From NCBI RefSeq assembly GCF_007859305.1, contig NZ_VOHE01000008.1:62001-126000 (forward strand): DNA of 64,000 nucleotides, written 5' to 3'. A program made the translations under genes and the position numbers. The notes under the pieces are model-generated. The model was not told the DNA's origin. It saw only the letters and a program-made list of their open reading frames with translations, and made no database searches. This DNA comes from Luteimonas wenzhouensis. Lineage in GTDB: Bacteria; Pseudomonadota; Gammaproteobacteria; Xanthomonadales; Xanthomonadaceae. Positions 1-9,223 of this stretch are shown in pieces. Numbering within the stretch: position 1 is the first letter of the stretch; each line of letters begins with the position of its first letter.

Positions 1-434
1 CCCGCGCCCCACGAGGTCGCGACCGCGCGCTCGGCCGGCGAACGGCCGCGCTTGACGTCGAGGCGCTCGTTCCAGACCCGGCCGGCGCGCAGCAGGATCC
101 AGTCGGGCTGGTCCTCGCGCAGGTTGGCATGGGCGGCGGCAATGGTCCGGAAGGCGCGGATCGGGCCGCGTGGCGACTGCGGGTCCGCACCGATCTGGGG
201 ATCGGCGGGCAGGTAGATGCGCGCATCCGCGTCGTTGCCCTGCTGCGAATCCACCTACACCAGGCGGCTGTCGGCGGAGGGCGAAAGCCGGGTCCAGCCG
301 TTCGCGTCCTGGGGCGGCAGCTGGAAATCGGCGACGGTGACCGGATCGGCGGCCGGCGCGGGGGCCGCCGCCAAGGCGACGGCGAGGGCGAAACAGGGGG
401 CGAGGGTCCGGTGCAGCCGGGCGAACAGGGACAT
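1..434 (-). pseudogene. Secreted parallel beta-helix protein, 5' part, interrupted by an in-frame TAG
   Basis: The ATG at 434 (minus strand) opens a Sec-type signal peptide (MSLFARLHRTLAPCFALAVA, then an Ala-rich cleavage region ending near AAD). After about 59 codons, ending DSRLV, there is a TAG at 255-257. The same frame then continues open to the window edge and reads VDSQQGNDADARIY and later GPIRAFRTIAAAHANL. That is the usual N-terminal signature of right-handed parallel beta-helix (pectate-lyase-like) proteins, which normally reads 'YVDS..GND...G..F+TI..A'. The TAG sits exactly where Tyr is expected, so a single TAC or TAT to TAG change explains it. The rest of the gene lies outside the window. 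It may be a true pseudogene or a base-call error; the substrate is unknown. Confidence 0.7.
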
Positions 435-670
435 CCGATATCCTCCTGCAGGCAAGCGGGGCACTGCGTGCAATTCCCGACCTGCGCCGCCGGGGTGCGC
501 CAGGGCGGCGGACGGCGCGGTCGGGCGGACGGTACCACGCTGCGCAGGCCGCGGGATGCGGGATGGGTCGCGGATCCGGCGCGCCCGCACCCGCTGCGCA
601 GGCGGGTGCCGGTGCAGCCTGCGGACCGGCTTGGTAAGGTGCCGGTCCCCCAGTCCCCCAGCCGCGATCC

Positions 671-2065
671 GTGCCACGCGCCAGGCGCCCAGCGCCCACC
701 CCCGACGATACCGGCGACCTGCTCGGTTCCTCCTCCGCCGCACTGCAGCCGCTGGCCGAACGCATGCGGCCGCGCAGCCTGGACGAGATGGTCGGCCAGC
801 GCCGGCTGCTGGCGCCCGGCTCGGCGCTGCGGCGCTCGGTCGAGGCCGGCGCGGTGCATTCGATGATCCTCTGGGGCCCGCCGGGCTGCGGCAAGACCAC
901 GCTCGCGCTGCTGCTGGCGCGCTACGCCGATGCCGAGTTCCGCTCGGTGTCGGCGGTGCTGTCCGGACTGCCGGAGGTGCGCCAGGTGCTGGCGGAGGCC
1001 GCGCAGCGTTTCGCCGGCGGGCGCCGCACCGTCCTGTTCGTGGACGAGGTGCACCGGTTCAACAAGGCGCAACAGGACGCGTTCCTGCCGCACATCGAAC
1101 GCGGCACGATCGTGTTCGTCGGCGCCACCACGGAGAACCCCTCGTTCGAGCTGAACTCGGCGCTGCTCTCGCGCTGCCGGGTGCACGTGATGGAGGCGGT
1201 GTCGGCCGAGGACATCGAGGCCGCGCTGCGGCGCGCGCTGGCCGACGGCGAGCGTGGGCTGGGCGGGCGCGGCCTGCAGGTTGAGGGCGACGGGCTGCGC
1301 ATGATCGCGGTCGCGGCCGACGGCGACGTGCGCCGCGGCCTGACCCTGCTCGAGATCGCCGCCGAGCTGGTGGGCGAGGGCGGCACCATCGATCCGGCGG
1401 TGCTGGAGCAGGTGCTCGCCGACCGTACCCGCCGCTTCGACAAGGGCGGCGAACAGTTCTACGACCAGATCTCGGCCCTGCACAAGTCGGTGCGCAGCTC
1501 CAACCCCGACGCCGCGCTGTACTGGCTGGCGCGGATGCTCGACGGCGGCTGCGATCGAATCTACCTGGCGCGGCGCCTGACCCGGATGGCGGTCGAGGAC
1601 GTCGGCCTGGCCGATCCGCGCGCGCTGCAGATGGCGATCGACGCCTGGGACACCTACGACCGCCTCGGCAGCCCCGAGGGCGAACTCGCCCTGGCGCAGC
1701 TGACGATCTACCTGGCCAGCACCGCCAAGTCGAATGCCGCCTACCGCGCGTTCGGCGCCGCCCGCCGCGACGTGGCCAGGTACGGGACCCAGGAGGTGCC
1801 GCTGCACCTGCGCAATGCGCCCACGCGGCTGATGAAGGAACTCGGCTACGCGAAGGGCTACCAGTACGACCACGACGCCGAAGGCGGGGTCGCGCTGGAC
1901 CAGACCGGCTTCCCCGACGCGATGGGCGAGCGGATCTACTACGAACCGGTCGAGCGCGGCCTGGAGATCCGGCTCAAGGAGAAGCTCGACGGCCTGCGCG
2001 CGGCGCGCGCGCGGCAGCGGCCGGCCCCGCGGCGCGGGGGCGCGGATCCCGGGCGCGAGGATTGA
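671..2065 (+). CDS. rarA: Replication-associated recombination protein A (AAA+ ATPase)
   Basis: RarA/MgsA is a clamp-loader-like AAA+ ATPase that acts at stalled replication forks with SSB and RecA in the cytoplasm. The 464-residue product has a Walker A motif GPPGCGKTT at residues 69-77, Walker B VLFVDEVHRF at 121-130, and a sensor-type stretch GATTENPSFE. The C-terminal half holds the family's tetramerisation region, including a DVGLADPRAL motif and the LRNAPT-type C-terminal segment. Length is normal for the family (about 440-460). The start is a GTG at 671 without a clear Shine-Dalgarno; the next in-frame ATG (residue 32) would remove the part before the AAA module, so the GTG is preferred but not certain. 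It is transcribed alone, facing the minus-strand tRNA-Val. Confidence 0.93.
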   Translation: MPRARRPAPTPDDTGDLLGSSSAALQPLAERMRPRSLDEMVGQRRLLAPGSALRRSVEAGAVHSMILWGPPGCGKTTLALLLARYADAEFRSVSAVLSGLPEVRQVLAEAAQRFAGGRRTVLFVDEVHRFNKAQQDAFLPHIERGTIVFVGATTENPSFELNSALLSRCRVHVMEAVSAEDIEAALRRALADGERGLGGRGLQVEGDGLRMIAVAADGDVRRGLTLLEIAAELVGEGGTIDPAVLEQVLADRTRRFDKGGEQFYDQISALHKSVRSSNPDAALYWLARMLDGGCDRIYLARRLTRMAVEDVGLADPRALQMAIDAWDTYDRLGSPEGELALAQLTIYLASTAKSNAAYRAFGAARRDVARYGTQEVPLHLRNAPTRLMKELGYAKGYQYDHDAEGGVALDQTGFPDAMGERIYYEPVERGLEIRLKEKLDGLRAARARQRPAPRRGGADPGRED

Positions 2066-2086
2066 TTCCGCCACTTCGCAACGAGA

Positions 2087-2110
2087 AAGGCCACCTGGGC
2101 AGGTGGCCTT
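2087..2110 (-). terminator. Intrinsic terminator of tRNA-Val
   Basis: A ten-base inverted repeat (AAGGCCACCT / AGGTGGCCTT) with a four-base loop lies just beyond the tRNA 3' end. On the minus strand it is followed by TTTCTCG, a short U-rich tract, so it best fits termination of the tRNA transcript. It could also work bidirectionally for rarA. Confidence 0.7.
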
Positions 2111-2123
2111 GATCGTCGGTGTG

Positions 2124-2198
2124 TGGTGGGCGGTAGTGGGATCGAACCACTGACCCTTGCCGTGTGAAGGCAATGCTCTACCGCTGAGCTAACCGCCC
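2124..2198 (-). tRNA. tRNA-Val (anticodon CAC)
   Basis: The minus strand folds as a complete cloverleaf. The acceptor stem is GGGCGGT/ACCGCCC, the D arm GCTC...GAGC, and the anticodon stem TTGCC/GGCAA with loop TTCACAC, giving anticodon CAC. The T arm contains GGTTCGATCC and the encoded CCA is at 2124-2126. It is 75 nt including CCA. The anticodon CAC reads GUG valine codons. Confidence 0.96.
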
Positions 2199-2325
2199 GG
2201 GTGTCGCGGCACCGGAGGGATCCGGGGCGCGGCGCTTCCACGGCAACGGGGCGCGGGGAAACGGGACGCGAATTCTACGTGCGCGCCGCCGCGTCGGCAA
2301 GCCCGGAGGCGGAGCGGGGCGTCGT

Positions 2326-2583
2326 TCAGCGCCTGAGCTGGCGGACCAGTTCGATGTACTGGCGGCGTGCCGCTTCGCGGGACATGCCCTTGAGCCGGCT
2401 CCAGGCTTCGTATTTGGCGGTGCCCACGAAATCGAAGAAGCCCGGCCGCCGGCCCGTGATGTCGCCCTGCGTGGCCTGACGGTGGAGCGCGTACAGCCGC
2501 AGCAGGGTGTCGTTGTCGGGACGTTCGACCAGGGCCTGCATCTCCCTCACGGCCTCCTCGAACGTCATCGGGGCCTCGCCCAT
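2326..2583 (-). CDS. Acyl-CoA-binding protein
   Basis: A small (85 aa) four-helix acyl-CoA-binding protein of the ACBP family, which buffers long-chain acyl-CoA esters in the cytosol. The diagnostic core is present: LYALHRQATQGDITGRRPG followed by FFDFVGTAKYEAW, which matches the family 'LYaLYKQAT.GD....RPG..D..G+aKw.AW' pattern with its acyl-CoA-contacting Tyr and Lys. Length is typical (about 85-90 aa). The ATG at 2583 is preceded by GGGAGG five bases upstream, which favours it over the internal Met at residue 6. It is monocistronic as far as can be seen. Bacterial ACBPs are patchily distributed, and a link to the fad genes at 50-54 kb is only functional inference. Confidence 0.9.
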   Translation of the reverse strand: MGEAPMTFEEAVREMQALVERPDNDTLLRLYALHRQATQGDITGRRPGFFDFVGTAKYEAWSRLKGMSREAARRQYIELVRQLRR

Positions 2584-2692
2584 CGCCGCCTCCCGCAGGT
2601 CCGGCCCATGACAGCACGCGCTCCCGACCCGGTCAACACGGGCGTCTTGGTGACGTCCGGCGCGATGTGCGCCGTGGTCCCGGCTGCACGCG

Positions 2693-3712
2693 TCAGTACG
2701 AGCGGCACTGCCGGAAGCGCACGTTGCGGCCGCTTTCCGGCGGTGGAGTCAGCTGGATGCGCGAGGAGGCCAGTTCGTCGTAACGCTCGACCAGCGGGCA
2801 GATGCGGCTGAAGGCGTCGCCCTCGATGGCGTTGAGCATCACGTGCAAGGTCGACTCGGTCGACCAGAACGCGCGGTCCACGTCCGGCAGGGTGGCGACC
2901 GCGGCAGCGACGTCGGCACGCTGCCGCTCGATGGGCAGCGTGGCCGGCGCGGGGTCGGCCGGGCGTGCCGCCGGCGCGGGGTCCGGGCCCGCGGGCGGAG
3001 CGCCGTCGGTGTCGTTCCCGCGTCCGGCCGCTTGGGCATCGTCCGCGGGCTCCGCGCCGGCCGTCGCCACCGGGACGGTCGGGGCCGCCGGCGCCATCGC
3101 CGGCGCAGGCCCGCGGGGGGCGGGTCGCGACGGCGACGGCAGCGCGAGCCAGGTCGCTACGCCCGCCAGCAGCGCGGCCAGCCACGACAGCACGATCCGT
3201 CGGCGGGACAGTCCGGCCGCCTGGTCGCGGATCGCAGCCAGCTGCTGCGCCGGCAGGAAGTCACGCAGCTGCGGCCACAGCGCCGGGCCGTCGAGCAGCT
3301 CGATCCGCTGCAGCGATGCGACCGGGCGCACTTCGTCGCTGATGCGCCCCTGGGTGACCAGGAAAGCGCCCGCGGCCTCCTTGAGTTCGATCGCGCGCGC
3401 CAGTTCGTTCACCGCCAGGCGACCGAGCACGAACGCGCTGCCGTGCTTGCACGAGAGCAGCCAGCGCTCCTCGCCGCGCACCAGCACGAAATCGCGGTCG
3501 TCGCCAGCGTTGTCCTCGTCGACCAGACGAGTGAACCCGCGACGCCCGAGCGCATCGAGCACCATGTGGATGAAGCTGCGCCAGGACACGCCCGACAGCG
3601 CGGTGATGCCGGCGCGGGTTTCGTCGCGCCGGCGCTGGATGACGTGGAAGTAGAACGTCGCCACGCCACCGAGCAGCAGCGTCACGGCGATCGCAATGAG
3701 CCAGTTCGACAT
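2693..3712 (-). CDS. Membrane-anchored restriction-endonuclease-like (Mrr-fold) protein
   Basis: The product is about 339 aa. An N-terminal membrane helix (residues about 3-21 from the ATG at 3712; a GTG two codons earlier is also possible) precedes a domain resembling the Mrr-type PD-(D/E)xK nuclease. This includes WRSFIHMVLDALGRRGFTRL, an Asp near residue 74 (GDDRDFVLVRG) and LLSCKHG near 87-90, in place of the usual QxK. A second hydrophobic helix is at about 173-191, followed by a Pro/Ala-rich linker and a C-terminal block with RFRQCRSY at the end. Mrr-like domains cleave modified or foreign DNA, but here both membrane helices and the Ser-for-Gln change make nuclease activity uncertain. 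No methylase or specificity subunit is nearby. Function is unproven. Confidence 0.7.
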   Translation of the reverse strand: MSNWLIAIAVTLLLGGVATFYFHVIQRRRDETRAGITALSGVSWRSFIHMVLDALGRRGFTRLVDEDNAGDDRDFVLVRGEERWLLSCKHGSAFVLGRLAVNELARAIELKEAAGAFLVTQGRISDEVRPVASLQRIELLDGPALWPQLRDFLPAQQLAAIRDQAAGLSRRRIVLSWLAALLAGVATWLALPSPSRPAPRGPAPAMAPAAPTVPVATAGAEPADDAQAAGRGNDTDGAPPAGPDPAPAARPADPAPATLPIERQRADVAAAVATLPDVDRAFWSTESTLHVMLNAIEGDAFSRICPLVERYDELASSRIQLTPPPESGRNVRFRQCRSY

Positions 3713-3865
3713 GGGCACCAGGGGACCGGGGGCGTGCAGAGCATAGCGGAATCGCCGCCGCGTGAAGCCGTGGGCCGGGGCGCGGGGAGGGCCGGTCCGG
3801 CCCAGGAGGGCGGGCGGGACCGGCGATCGCGCCGGCCGGGCGGGGGCGTCGCCTCCGGGCGGCGC

Positions 3866-4138
3866 TCAGAACCGCTCGGCCAGCACCCGCCGGATCTCCG
3901 CCTCGATCGGGCCGCGCATCGCCGAGAGGACGAACCCCAGCGACGCGGTGACGTGCACCTGCCGCGGGGCCAGGGCGATGCGCCCGTCGACGCCGGGCCG
4001 GTTGAAGCGCAGCGTGTCGCCCTGCCAGTCGCAGTCGACGCCGAAGCGCTGCGCCAGGGAGTCGGCCACCTGCTGCACCGCCTGGCGTGCCTGCTCCATC
4101 GACAGGTCGTGGTCGTGTCGGATGTCGATGCCGGCCAT
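3866..4138 (-). CDS. Polyhydroxyalkanoic acid system family protein
   Basis: A 90-residue protein starting MAGIDIRHDHDLSMEQARQA, with LAQRFGVDCDWQGDTLRF and a C-terminal LGFVLSAMRGPIEAEIRRVL. It fits the small 'polyhydroxyalkanoic acid system' family (PHA_gran_rgn). Members are often annotated as granule-associated, but they occur widely in bacteria without PHA genes and their role is unknown. No phaC or phasin gene is in this window. The start at 4138 is chosen because the longer open frame upstream (to 4459) is antisense to the FHA gene and has no homologous character. Confidence 0.8.
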   Translation of the reverse strand: MAGIDIRHDHDLSMEQARQAVQQVADSLAQRFGVDCDWQGDTLRFNRPGVDGRIALAPRQVHVTASLGFVLSAMRGPIEAEIRRVLAERF

Positions 4139-4214
4139 GGATGCGGGGGGAAGCGGTGGGGGCGCCATTCTGCCAGACGCGGGGCGGGACGCCGCGTGAT
4201 AGATTGCGGCGGCT

Positions 4215-5015
4215 ATGGATCCCGTCAGACTGCGATTCGCCGGCGATGCGGTGGACGACCGTCCACTGGCGATCGGCGTGCACGGCCTGGGCCGGCGCGC
4301 GGGCGGGAAACTGGAGCTGGTCGAGGGCGCGGACGAGCCGGTGCGGTTGTGCGTGGATCGCCGCGGCGTGTGGCTGAACGTCGACGAAGGCGGGCCCGGC
4401 GTGCACGTGAACGGGCGCCAGGTGCGACGCATGGCGATGCTGCGCGTGGGCGACGCCATCTACGTGGACGGCACCGAACTGCGGCTGGTCTCGGCGCTGC
4501 CGGTGCAGCGGCCGCCCGACGATCCGCCGCCGGCCCCCGCCGACGGGATGCCGAACCTGCGCGTGGTGCTGCGCGGCGTCGGCGGGCGCTACCACGGGCG
4601 CTGCTTCACCCTGGAGCGGCCGCGGCTGGTGGGGCGCCACTCCGATGCCGACATCCGCATCGACGATCCGGCCTTCGCCGACCGCCACGCGCGTCTTGAG
4701 CTGGCCGGCGACCAGGTGGTGCTGCGCGACCTGGGATCGGCCGAGGGCAGCGTGGTCAACGGTGAACCGGTGCGCGACGCGCTGCTGTCCCCGGGCGACC
4801 AGGTCGTGTTCGACGGCCACCACCGCTTCGTGGTGGAAGCGCCGCAGCGACGGCCGCGCGTTGCCGAAGCGGCCGGGCCCGACGCCGGGCCCGCGTCCAA
4901 CGACGATGTCGGCGCCCAGCCGCCGCGCCCGGGCTCACGGCTCCCCTGGCTGCTGTTGGCCGCGGTCGGCATCGCCGCGGCCCTGGCCGCGCTGCTGCTG
5001 TTCGGGCCGGGCTGA
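4215..5015 (+). CDS. FHA-domain protein with C-terminal membrane anchor
   Basis: The 266-aa product has a clear forkhead-associated domain at about residues 118-210, including VGRHSDADIRI (the GR..S..D.. phosphothreonine-binding signature), RHARLEL, LRDLGSAEGSVVNGEPV and LSPGDQVVFDGHHRF. The first 95 residues look like a degenerate second FHA-type sandwich (VHVNGRQVRRMAMLRVGD, VDGTELRLV) without the GR/SxxH residues. A single hydrophobic helix at the extreme C terminus ([19 protein letters not shown]) suggests a tail-anchored, cytoplasm-facing phosphothreonine reader. No Ser/Thr kinase lies next to it, so its partner is unknown. Its last 27 codons overlap the 3' end of msrQ on the opposite strand. 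Confidence 0.82.
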   Translation: MDPVRLRFAGDAVDDRPLAIGVHGLGRRAGGKLELVEGADEPVRLCVDRRGVWLNVDEGGPGVHVNGRQVRRMAMLRVGDAIYVDGTELRLVSALPVQRPPDDPPPAPADGMPNLRVVLRGVGGRYHGRCFTLERPRLVGRHSDADIRIDDPAFADRHARLELAGDQVVLRDLGSAEGSVVNGEPVRDALLSPGDQVVFDGHHRFVVEAPQRRPRVAEAAGPDAGPASNDDVGAQPPRPGSRLPWLLLAAVGIAAALAALLLFGPG

Positions 5016-5690
5016 GGTCCGCGGTCGCGCCAGCCGCCTGGCCATCCGCCAGCCGAGCAGCAGCGCGAGGATCGCCGCGTACAGCAGCGGTTCGCGATAG
5101 TCGGACTTCACGATCCACCAGAAGTGCAGCACCGCCAGCACCGCGATCGCGTACGCCAGCCGGTGCAGGCGGCCCCAGTGGCGCCCCAGCCGCCGCATCC
5201 AGCCGCGGGTGGAGGTCAGGGCCAGCGGCAGCAACAGCAGCCACGCGGCGAAGCCCGCGGTGACATAGGGTCGCCTGGCGATCTCCTCGAACACCTGGCG
5301 CCAGTAGCCGCCCAGGTCCAGGCCGAGCCAGGCGGCGAAATGCAGGCTGGCATATGCGAACGCGTACAGCCCGAGCATGCGCCGGAACCGCAGCAGCACC
5401 GGCTGGCCTGTGAGTTGCCGCAGCGGCGTGACCGCCAGCGTCAACAGCAGCAGCCGCAACGCCCACTGTCCCAGTTCGTGCTCGATCGCGGCCACCGGGT
5501 CCGGTCCGAGTGCATCGATGTCGATGCCGCGCGCCACCAGCCACGCGCGCCAGGCCAGCAGCGACAGCGGCGCCAGCGCGAGCAGGTGGACGATGGCCTT
5601 GGCCGCGACGAGCGGCGCGGGCGCCGGCTGCGCGGGAGAACGGCGGCCGCCTCGCCCGGTGGGCGCGGCAGGGCCCCGGCTCAATACCAC
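4935..5690 (-). CDS. msrQ: MsrQ, haem-binding membrane subunit of MsrPQ methionine sulfoxide reductase
   Basis: MsrQ (YedZ) is an inner-membrane b-type haem protein passing electrons from the quinone pool or flavin reductase to periplasmic MsrP. The 251-aa product has about six membrane helices, with haem-ligand-type histidines in [31 protein letters not shown], and the conserved VTPLRQLTG and [10 protein letters not shown] segments of the ferric-reductase-like domain. The GTG at 5690 overlaps the msrP stop by ten bases, so the two are translationally coupled. The Gln/Arg-rich tail beyond about residue 220 is not conserved in the family and is antisense to the FHA protein's membrane anchor, so the protein may effectively end earlier in function. 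Confidence 0.92.
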   Translation of the reverse strand: MVLSRGPAAPTGRGGRRSPAQPAPAPLVAAKAIVHLLALAPLSLLAWRAWLVARGIDIDALGPDPVAAIEHELGQWALRLLLLTLAVTPLRQLTGQPVLLRFRRMLGLYAFAYASLHFAAWLGLDLGGYWRQVFEEIARRPYVTAGFAAWLLLLPLALTSTRGWMRRLGRHWGRLHRLAYAIAVLAVLHFWWIVKSDYREPLLYAAILALLLGWRMARRLARPRTSARPEQQQRGQGRGDADRGQQQPGEP

Positions 5691-6649
5691 TTGCGCAGGT
5701 CCATGCCGGCGTACAGCGCGGCCACCTGCTCGCCGTAGCCGTTGAATGGCAGGGTCGGGATCCGGTCCGCCCGCAGCCGGTTGCCGGTGCCGGCGATGCG
5801 CCGTTCGGTCTTCTGGCTCCAGCGCGGATGGTCAACGTCCGGGTTGACGTTACTGTAGAAGCCGTACTCGCGCGGCTGCAGCCGATTCCAGGCGGTCGGC
5901 GGCATGCGCTCGGTGAAGCGGATGGCGACGATCGACTTGATGCTCTTGAAGCCGTACTTCCACGGCACCACCAGCCGCAGCGGCGCGCCGTTCTGCTGCG
6001 GCAGCGGCTTGCCGTACAGACCGGTGGCCAGGAATGCGAGCGGATGCATCGCCTCGTCGATGCGCAAGCCCTCGCGGTAGGGCCAGTCGATCGAGCGGAA
6101 GCGCACGCCCGGCATCTGCACCGGGTCGGCCAGGCTGGTGAAGGCGACGTACTTCGCCTTCGAGGTCGGCGCGAACTTCCGGAGTACATCGCCCAGCGGC
6201 ACGCCCAGCCATGGGACCACCATCGACCAGCCTTCCACGCAGCGCAGGCGGTAGATGCGCTCGGTCGGCGCGATGCCGTGCAACAGGTCGTCGAGCGCCA
6301 GCGTGCCGGGGCGCTCGCATTCGCCCGAGACCTCGACGTGCCAGGGCGCGGTGCGCAGGGTCTTCGGCGCCCGCGACGGATCCGACTTGCCGGTGCCGAA
6401 CTCGTAGAAGTTGTTGTAGCCGGTGATGTCCTCGTAGCGGGTGAGCGGCTCGTCGGTGGTGAAGCCGGCGCCCGCCTGCGCGGGCGTGACGCGGACGCTG
6501 GAGGGCGGTGGCGGCTCGGCATCGGCGCAGCCGGCGAGCGGAAGCAGTGGCGCGGCGGCCATCGCGCCGAGCAGCTGCCGGCGCCTGCGATACACGGTTT
6601 CATCAGTAACGGAAGACTCGGGAATCGCGAGCACGCTGCGCAGGGACAT
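5681..6649 (-). CDS. msrP: MsrP, periplasmic molybdopterin methionine sulfoxide reductase
   Basis: MsrP (YedY) repairs oxidised methionines in envelope proteins and carries a mononuclear molybdopterin. From the ATG at 6649 (with GGAGGA nine bases upstream) the 322-aa product has a twin-arginine export signal ([21 protein letters not shown]). It also has the sulfite-oxidase-like fold motifs GYNNFYEFG and the molybdenum-ligating Cys137 in [17 protein letters not shown], plus [15 protein letters not shown] and [17 protein letters not shown]. Export through Tat is expected because the cofactor is inserted in the cytoplasm. The cofactor genes mobA, moeA and moeB occur at 61-64 kb of this window. 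A longer frame to 6727 exists but lacks a ribosome site and displaces the Tat signal. Confidence 0.95.
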   Translation of the reverse strand: MSLRSVLAIPESSVTDETVYRRRRQLLGAMAAAPLLPLAGCADAEPPPPSSVRVTPAQAGAGFTTDEPLTRYEDITGYNNFYEFGTGKSDPSRAPKTLRTAPWHVEVSGECERPGTLALDDLLHGIAPTERIYRLRCVEGWSMVVPWLGVPLGDVLRKFAPTSKAKYVAFTSLADPVQMPGVRFRSIDWPYREGLRIDEAMHPLAFLATGLYGKPLPQQNGAPLRLVVPWKYGFKSIKSIVAIRFTERMPPTAWNRLQPREYGFYSNVNPDVDHPRWSQKTERRIAGTGNRLRADRIPTLPFNGYGEQVAALYAGMDLRKWY

Positions 6650-6771
6650 GGCTGGTTTCCTCCGGAACTTCCATTGGAGCGCGCACGCGGGCGAAAAGTT
6701 GCGTTCCGGCGTGAATCGCTGGTGCACTGCGGCATACTAATGGACTTCCCGTCCCCGCATCCCGAACCCCC

Positions 6772-7866
6772 ATGGCGCGCTCATACAACTTCAGTCCCGG
6801 ACCCGCAGCCCTGCCCGAAGCCGTGCTGCGACAGGTGCAGCAGGACATGCTGGAGTGGGGCGAGACCGGCGCCTCGGTGGTCGAGATCAGCCACCGCGGT
6901 CCCGAGTTCCTCGAGGTTGCGCGCCAGGCTGAAGCGGACCTGCGCACGCTGCTGGCGATCCCCGACGACTACGCGGTGCTGTTCCCGGCCGGCGGTGCGA
7001 CCACCCAGCAGGCGCTGATCGCGCTGAACTTCGCCAGCCCCGGCCAGCGCGTGGACTACGTGGTCACCGGGCACTGGGGCCGCACCGCGCTCAAGCAGCT
7101 GGCGACGGTGGACGTGAACATCGCCGCGAGCAGCGAGGACGACGGGTTCCGCACCATCCCGGCGCGCGCATCCTGGCGGCTGTCGAAGGACGCGGCCTAC
7201 GTCCACGTCACCTCCAACGAGACCATCCACGGCGTCGAGTTCCGTCCCGCGTGGGGCCCGGTGCCCGACACCGGCGACGTGCCGCTGTTCGCCGACTTCA
7301 GCTCGAACATCGCGTCCGAGCCGATCGACATCTCGCGCTACGGACTGATCTATGCCGGCGCGCAGAAGAACCTGGGGCCGGTGGGCATCGCCGTGGTGAT
7401 CGTGCGCCGCGACCTGCTCGAGCGCGCCGGCCATCCGCGCGCGGACATCTTCAACTACGCCTCGCAGCTGCGCGCGGAGTCGATGCTCAACACCCCGCCG
7501 ACCTGGAACTGGTACGTGCTGGGCCTGACCGTGCGCTGGATGATCGAGCAGGGCGGCACCGCCGAGTTCGACCGACGCAGCGCCGAGAAGAGCGCGCTGC
7601 TGTATGAAGCGATCGACGGTTCGGGCGGCTTCTACCGCAACGACGTGGACCCGGCCGTGCGCTCGCGCATGAACGTGCCGTTCTTCCTGCCCGATCCGGC
7701 GCTGGACGCGCCGTTCCTGGACGGGGCGCGCGAGGCGGGCCTGATCGGGCTCAAGGGCCACCGCGTGCTCGGCGGCATGCGCGCCTCGATCTACAACGCC
7801 ATGCCGGTCGAGGGCGTGCGCGCCCTGGTGGGCTACATGCGGGAGTTCCAGGCGCGCCATGGCTGA
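6772..7866 (+). CDS. serC: Phosphoserine aminotransferase
   Basis: SerC converts 3-phosphohydroxypyruvate to phosphoserine (serine biosynthesis) and acts in pyridoxine synthesis. The 364-aa product starts [19 protein letters not shown]. It contains the PLP-binding lysine at residue 199 in [13 protein letters not shown], the phosphate-cup motif GGATTQQ, and [13 protein letters not shown]. Length is typical for the family (360-365). It is the first gene of a serC-pheA-aroA operon: the pheA start overlaps its 3' end by eight bases. Confidence 0.97.
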   Translation: MARSYNFSPGPAALPEAVLRQVQQDMLEWGETGASVVEISHRGPEFLEVARQAEADLRTLLAIPDDYAVLFPAGGATTQQALIALNFASPGQRVDYVVTGHWGRTALKQLATVDVNIAASSEDDGFRTIPARASWRLSKDAAYVHVTSNETIHGVEFRPAWGPVPDTGDVPLFADFSSNIASEPIDISRYGLIYAGAQKNLGPVGIAVVIVRRDLLERAGHPRADIFNYASQLRAESMLNTPPTWNWYVLGLTVRWMIEQGGTAEFDRRSAEKSALLYEAIDGSGGFYRNDVDPAVRSRMNVPFFLPDPALDAPFLDGAREAGLIGLKGHRVLGGMRASIYNAMPVEGVRALVGYMREFQARHG

Positions 7867-9142
7867 CAAGCGCAGGTCCACCACCACCCGTGGGCGCAAG
7901 CCGGCGACGAAGGCCTCCGCGGCGTCGGCCAAGGGCGGACGGAAGCCGGTGGCCGGCGCGCGGCGGGCGACGGCCCCCGCGCCGGCGGCCGTCGACGCGC
8001 CGGCCCCGGTCAAGATCGACGCCGAGGCGTCGGCGCGCAGCCGGATCGAGTTCGCCAAGCAGGCCCGGCCCGACCTGGCCGCGGTGCGCGCCCAGATCGA
8101 CGGCATCGACCGCGAGATCCAGGCCCTGATCGCCGAGCGCGCGCTGTGGGCGCACCAGGTCGGCAAGGCCAAGGGCAAGCTGGCCGCGGCGATCGACTAC
8201 TACCGGCCCGAGCGCGAGGCGCAGGTGCTGCGGCGGGTGGTCGACCGCAACCAGGGACCGCTCAGCGACGAGGTCCTGGTGCGCCTGTTCCGCGAGATCA
8301 TGTCGGCCTGCCTGGCGCAGCAGGAGCCGCTCAAGATCGGCTACCTCGGCCCCGAGGGCACGTTCTCGCAGCAGGCCGTGCACAAGCACTTCGGCCACTC
8401 GGCGCGCGGCCTGCCGCTGGTGAGCATCGAGGAGGTGTTCGACGAGGTCGCCGCGGGCAATGCCGACTTTGGCGTGGTGCCAGTGGAGAACTCGGGGCAG
8501 GGCACGATCCAGTCCACGCTTGACATGTTCCTGACCTCGCCGCTGAAGATCTGCGGCGAGGTGGAGTTGCGCGTGCACCAGTACCTGCTCTCGCGCACCG
8601 GCCACATCGAGGACATCGAGCGCGTGTACTCGCACGGCATGTCGCTGGCCCAGTGCAAGAACTGGCTGCGGCAGAACCTGCCGGGGGTGCACAAGGAGGC
8701 GGTGTCGAGCAACGCCGAGGCGGTGCGCCGCGCCAAGAAGTCCGACGACGCCGCGGCGATCGCGGGCGAGAACGCCGCGCACGTCTACGGCATGAAGGTG
8801 GTGGCTGGCCCGATCGAGGACCGCAACGACAACACCACCCGCTTCCTGGTGATCGGCCGGGCTTCGTTCCCCCCCTCGGGCAACGACCGCACCTCGCTGA
8901 TGGTGTCGATCCGCGACCAGCCGGGCGCGCTGTACCGCATCCTCGAGCCGCTGGCCCGGCGCGACATCAGCATGAACCGGATCGAGTCGCGGCCCGCCCA
9001 TGCCGCCTTGTGGCAGTACGCGTTCTTCATCGACGTCGCCGGCCATGCCGACGAATCGCCGCTGAAGGACGCGCTGGCGGAGATCGACGACTTCGCCGGC
9101 GACGTGCGCGTGCTCGGCTCCTATCCGGTCGCCGTGCCCTGA
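7859..9142 (+). CDS. pheA: Bifunctional chorismate mutase/prephenate dehydratase (P-protein)
   Basis: PheA makes phenylpyruvate from chorismate via prephenate. The order in the 427-aa product is: a Lys/Arg/Ala-rich N-terminal extension (about 1-60) without clear function, then an AroQ chorismate mutase (about 70-145; [18 protein letters not shown]). A prephenate dehydratase domain follows (about 157-335; [24 protein letters not shown] and the catalytic NDNTTRF), then an ACT regulatory domain (about 345-420; [20 protein letters not shown] and IESRP, the Phe-binding motif). Feedback inhibition by phenylalanine is therefore expected. The N-terminal extension is about 50-60 residues longer than in the E. 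coli enzyme and is basic and low-complexity. The ATG overlaps serC. Confidence 0.95.
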   Translation: MADKRRSTTTRGRKPATKASAASAKGGRKPVAGARRATAPAPAAVDAPAPVKIDAEASARSRIEFAKQARPDLAAVRAQIDGIDREIQALIAERALWAHQVGKAKGKLAAAIDYYRPEREAQVLRRVVDRNQGPLSDEVLVRLFREIMSACLAQQEPLKIGYLGPEGTFSQQAVHKHFGHSARGLPLVSIEEVFDEVAAGNADFGVVPVENSGQGTIQSTLDMFLTSPLKICGEVELRVHQYLLSRTGHIEDIERVYSHGMSLAQCKNWLRQNLPGVHKEAVSSNAEAVRRAKKSDDAAAIAGENAAHVYGMKVVAGPIEDRNDNTTRFLVIGRASFPPSGNDRTSLMVSIRDQPGALYRILEPLARRDISMNRIESRPAHAALWQYAFFIDVAGHADESPLKDALAEIDDFAGDVRVLGSYPVAVP

Positions 9143-9223
9143 CCGCCCGCGGGCGGCGCTGGCGCCGCGCACGCGGGCCGGGCGCCCGCGCGGCCATTTC
9201 CGACTCCCTTTCCTGAGGACCCA

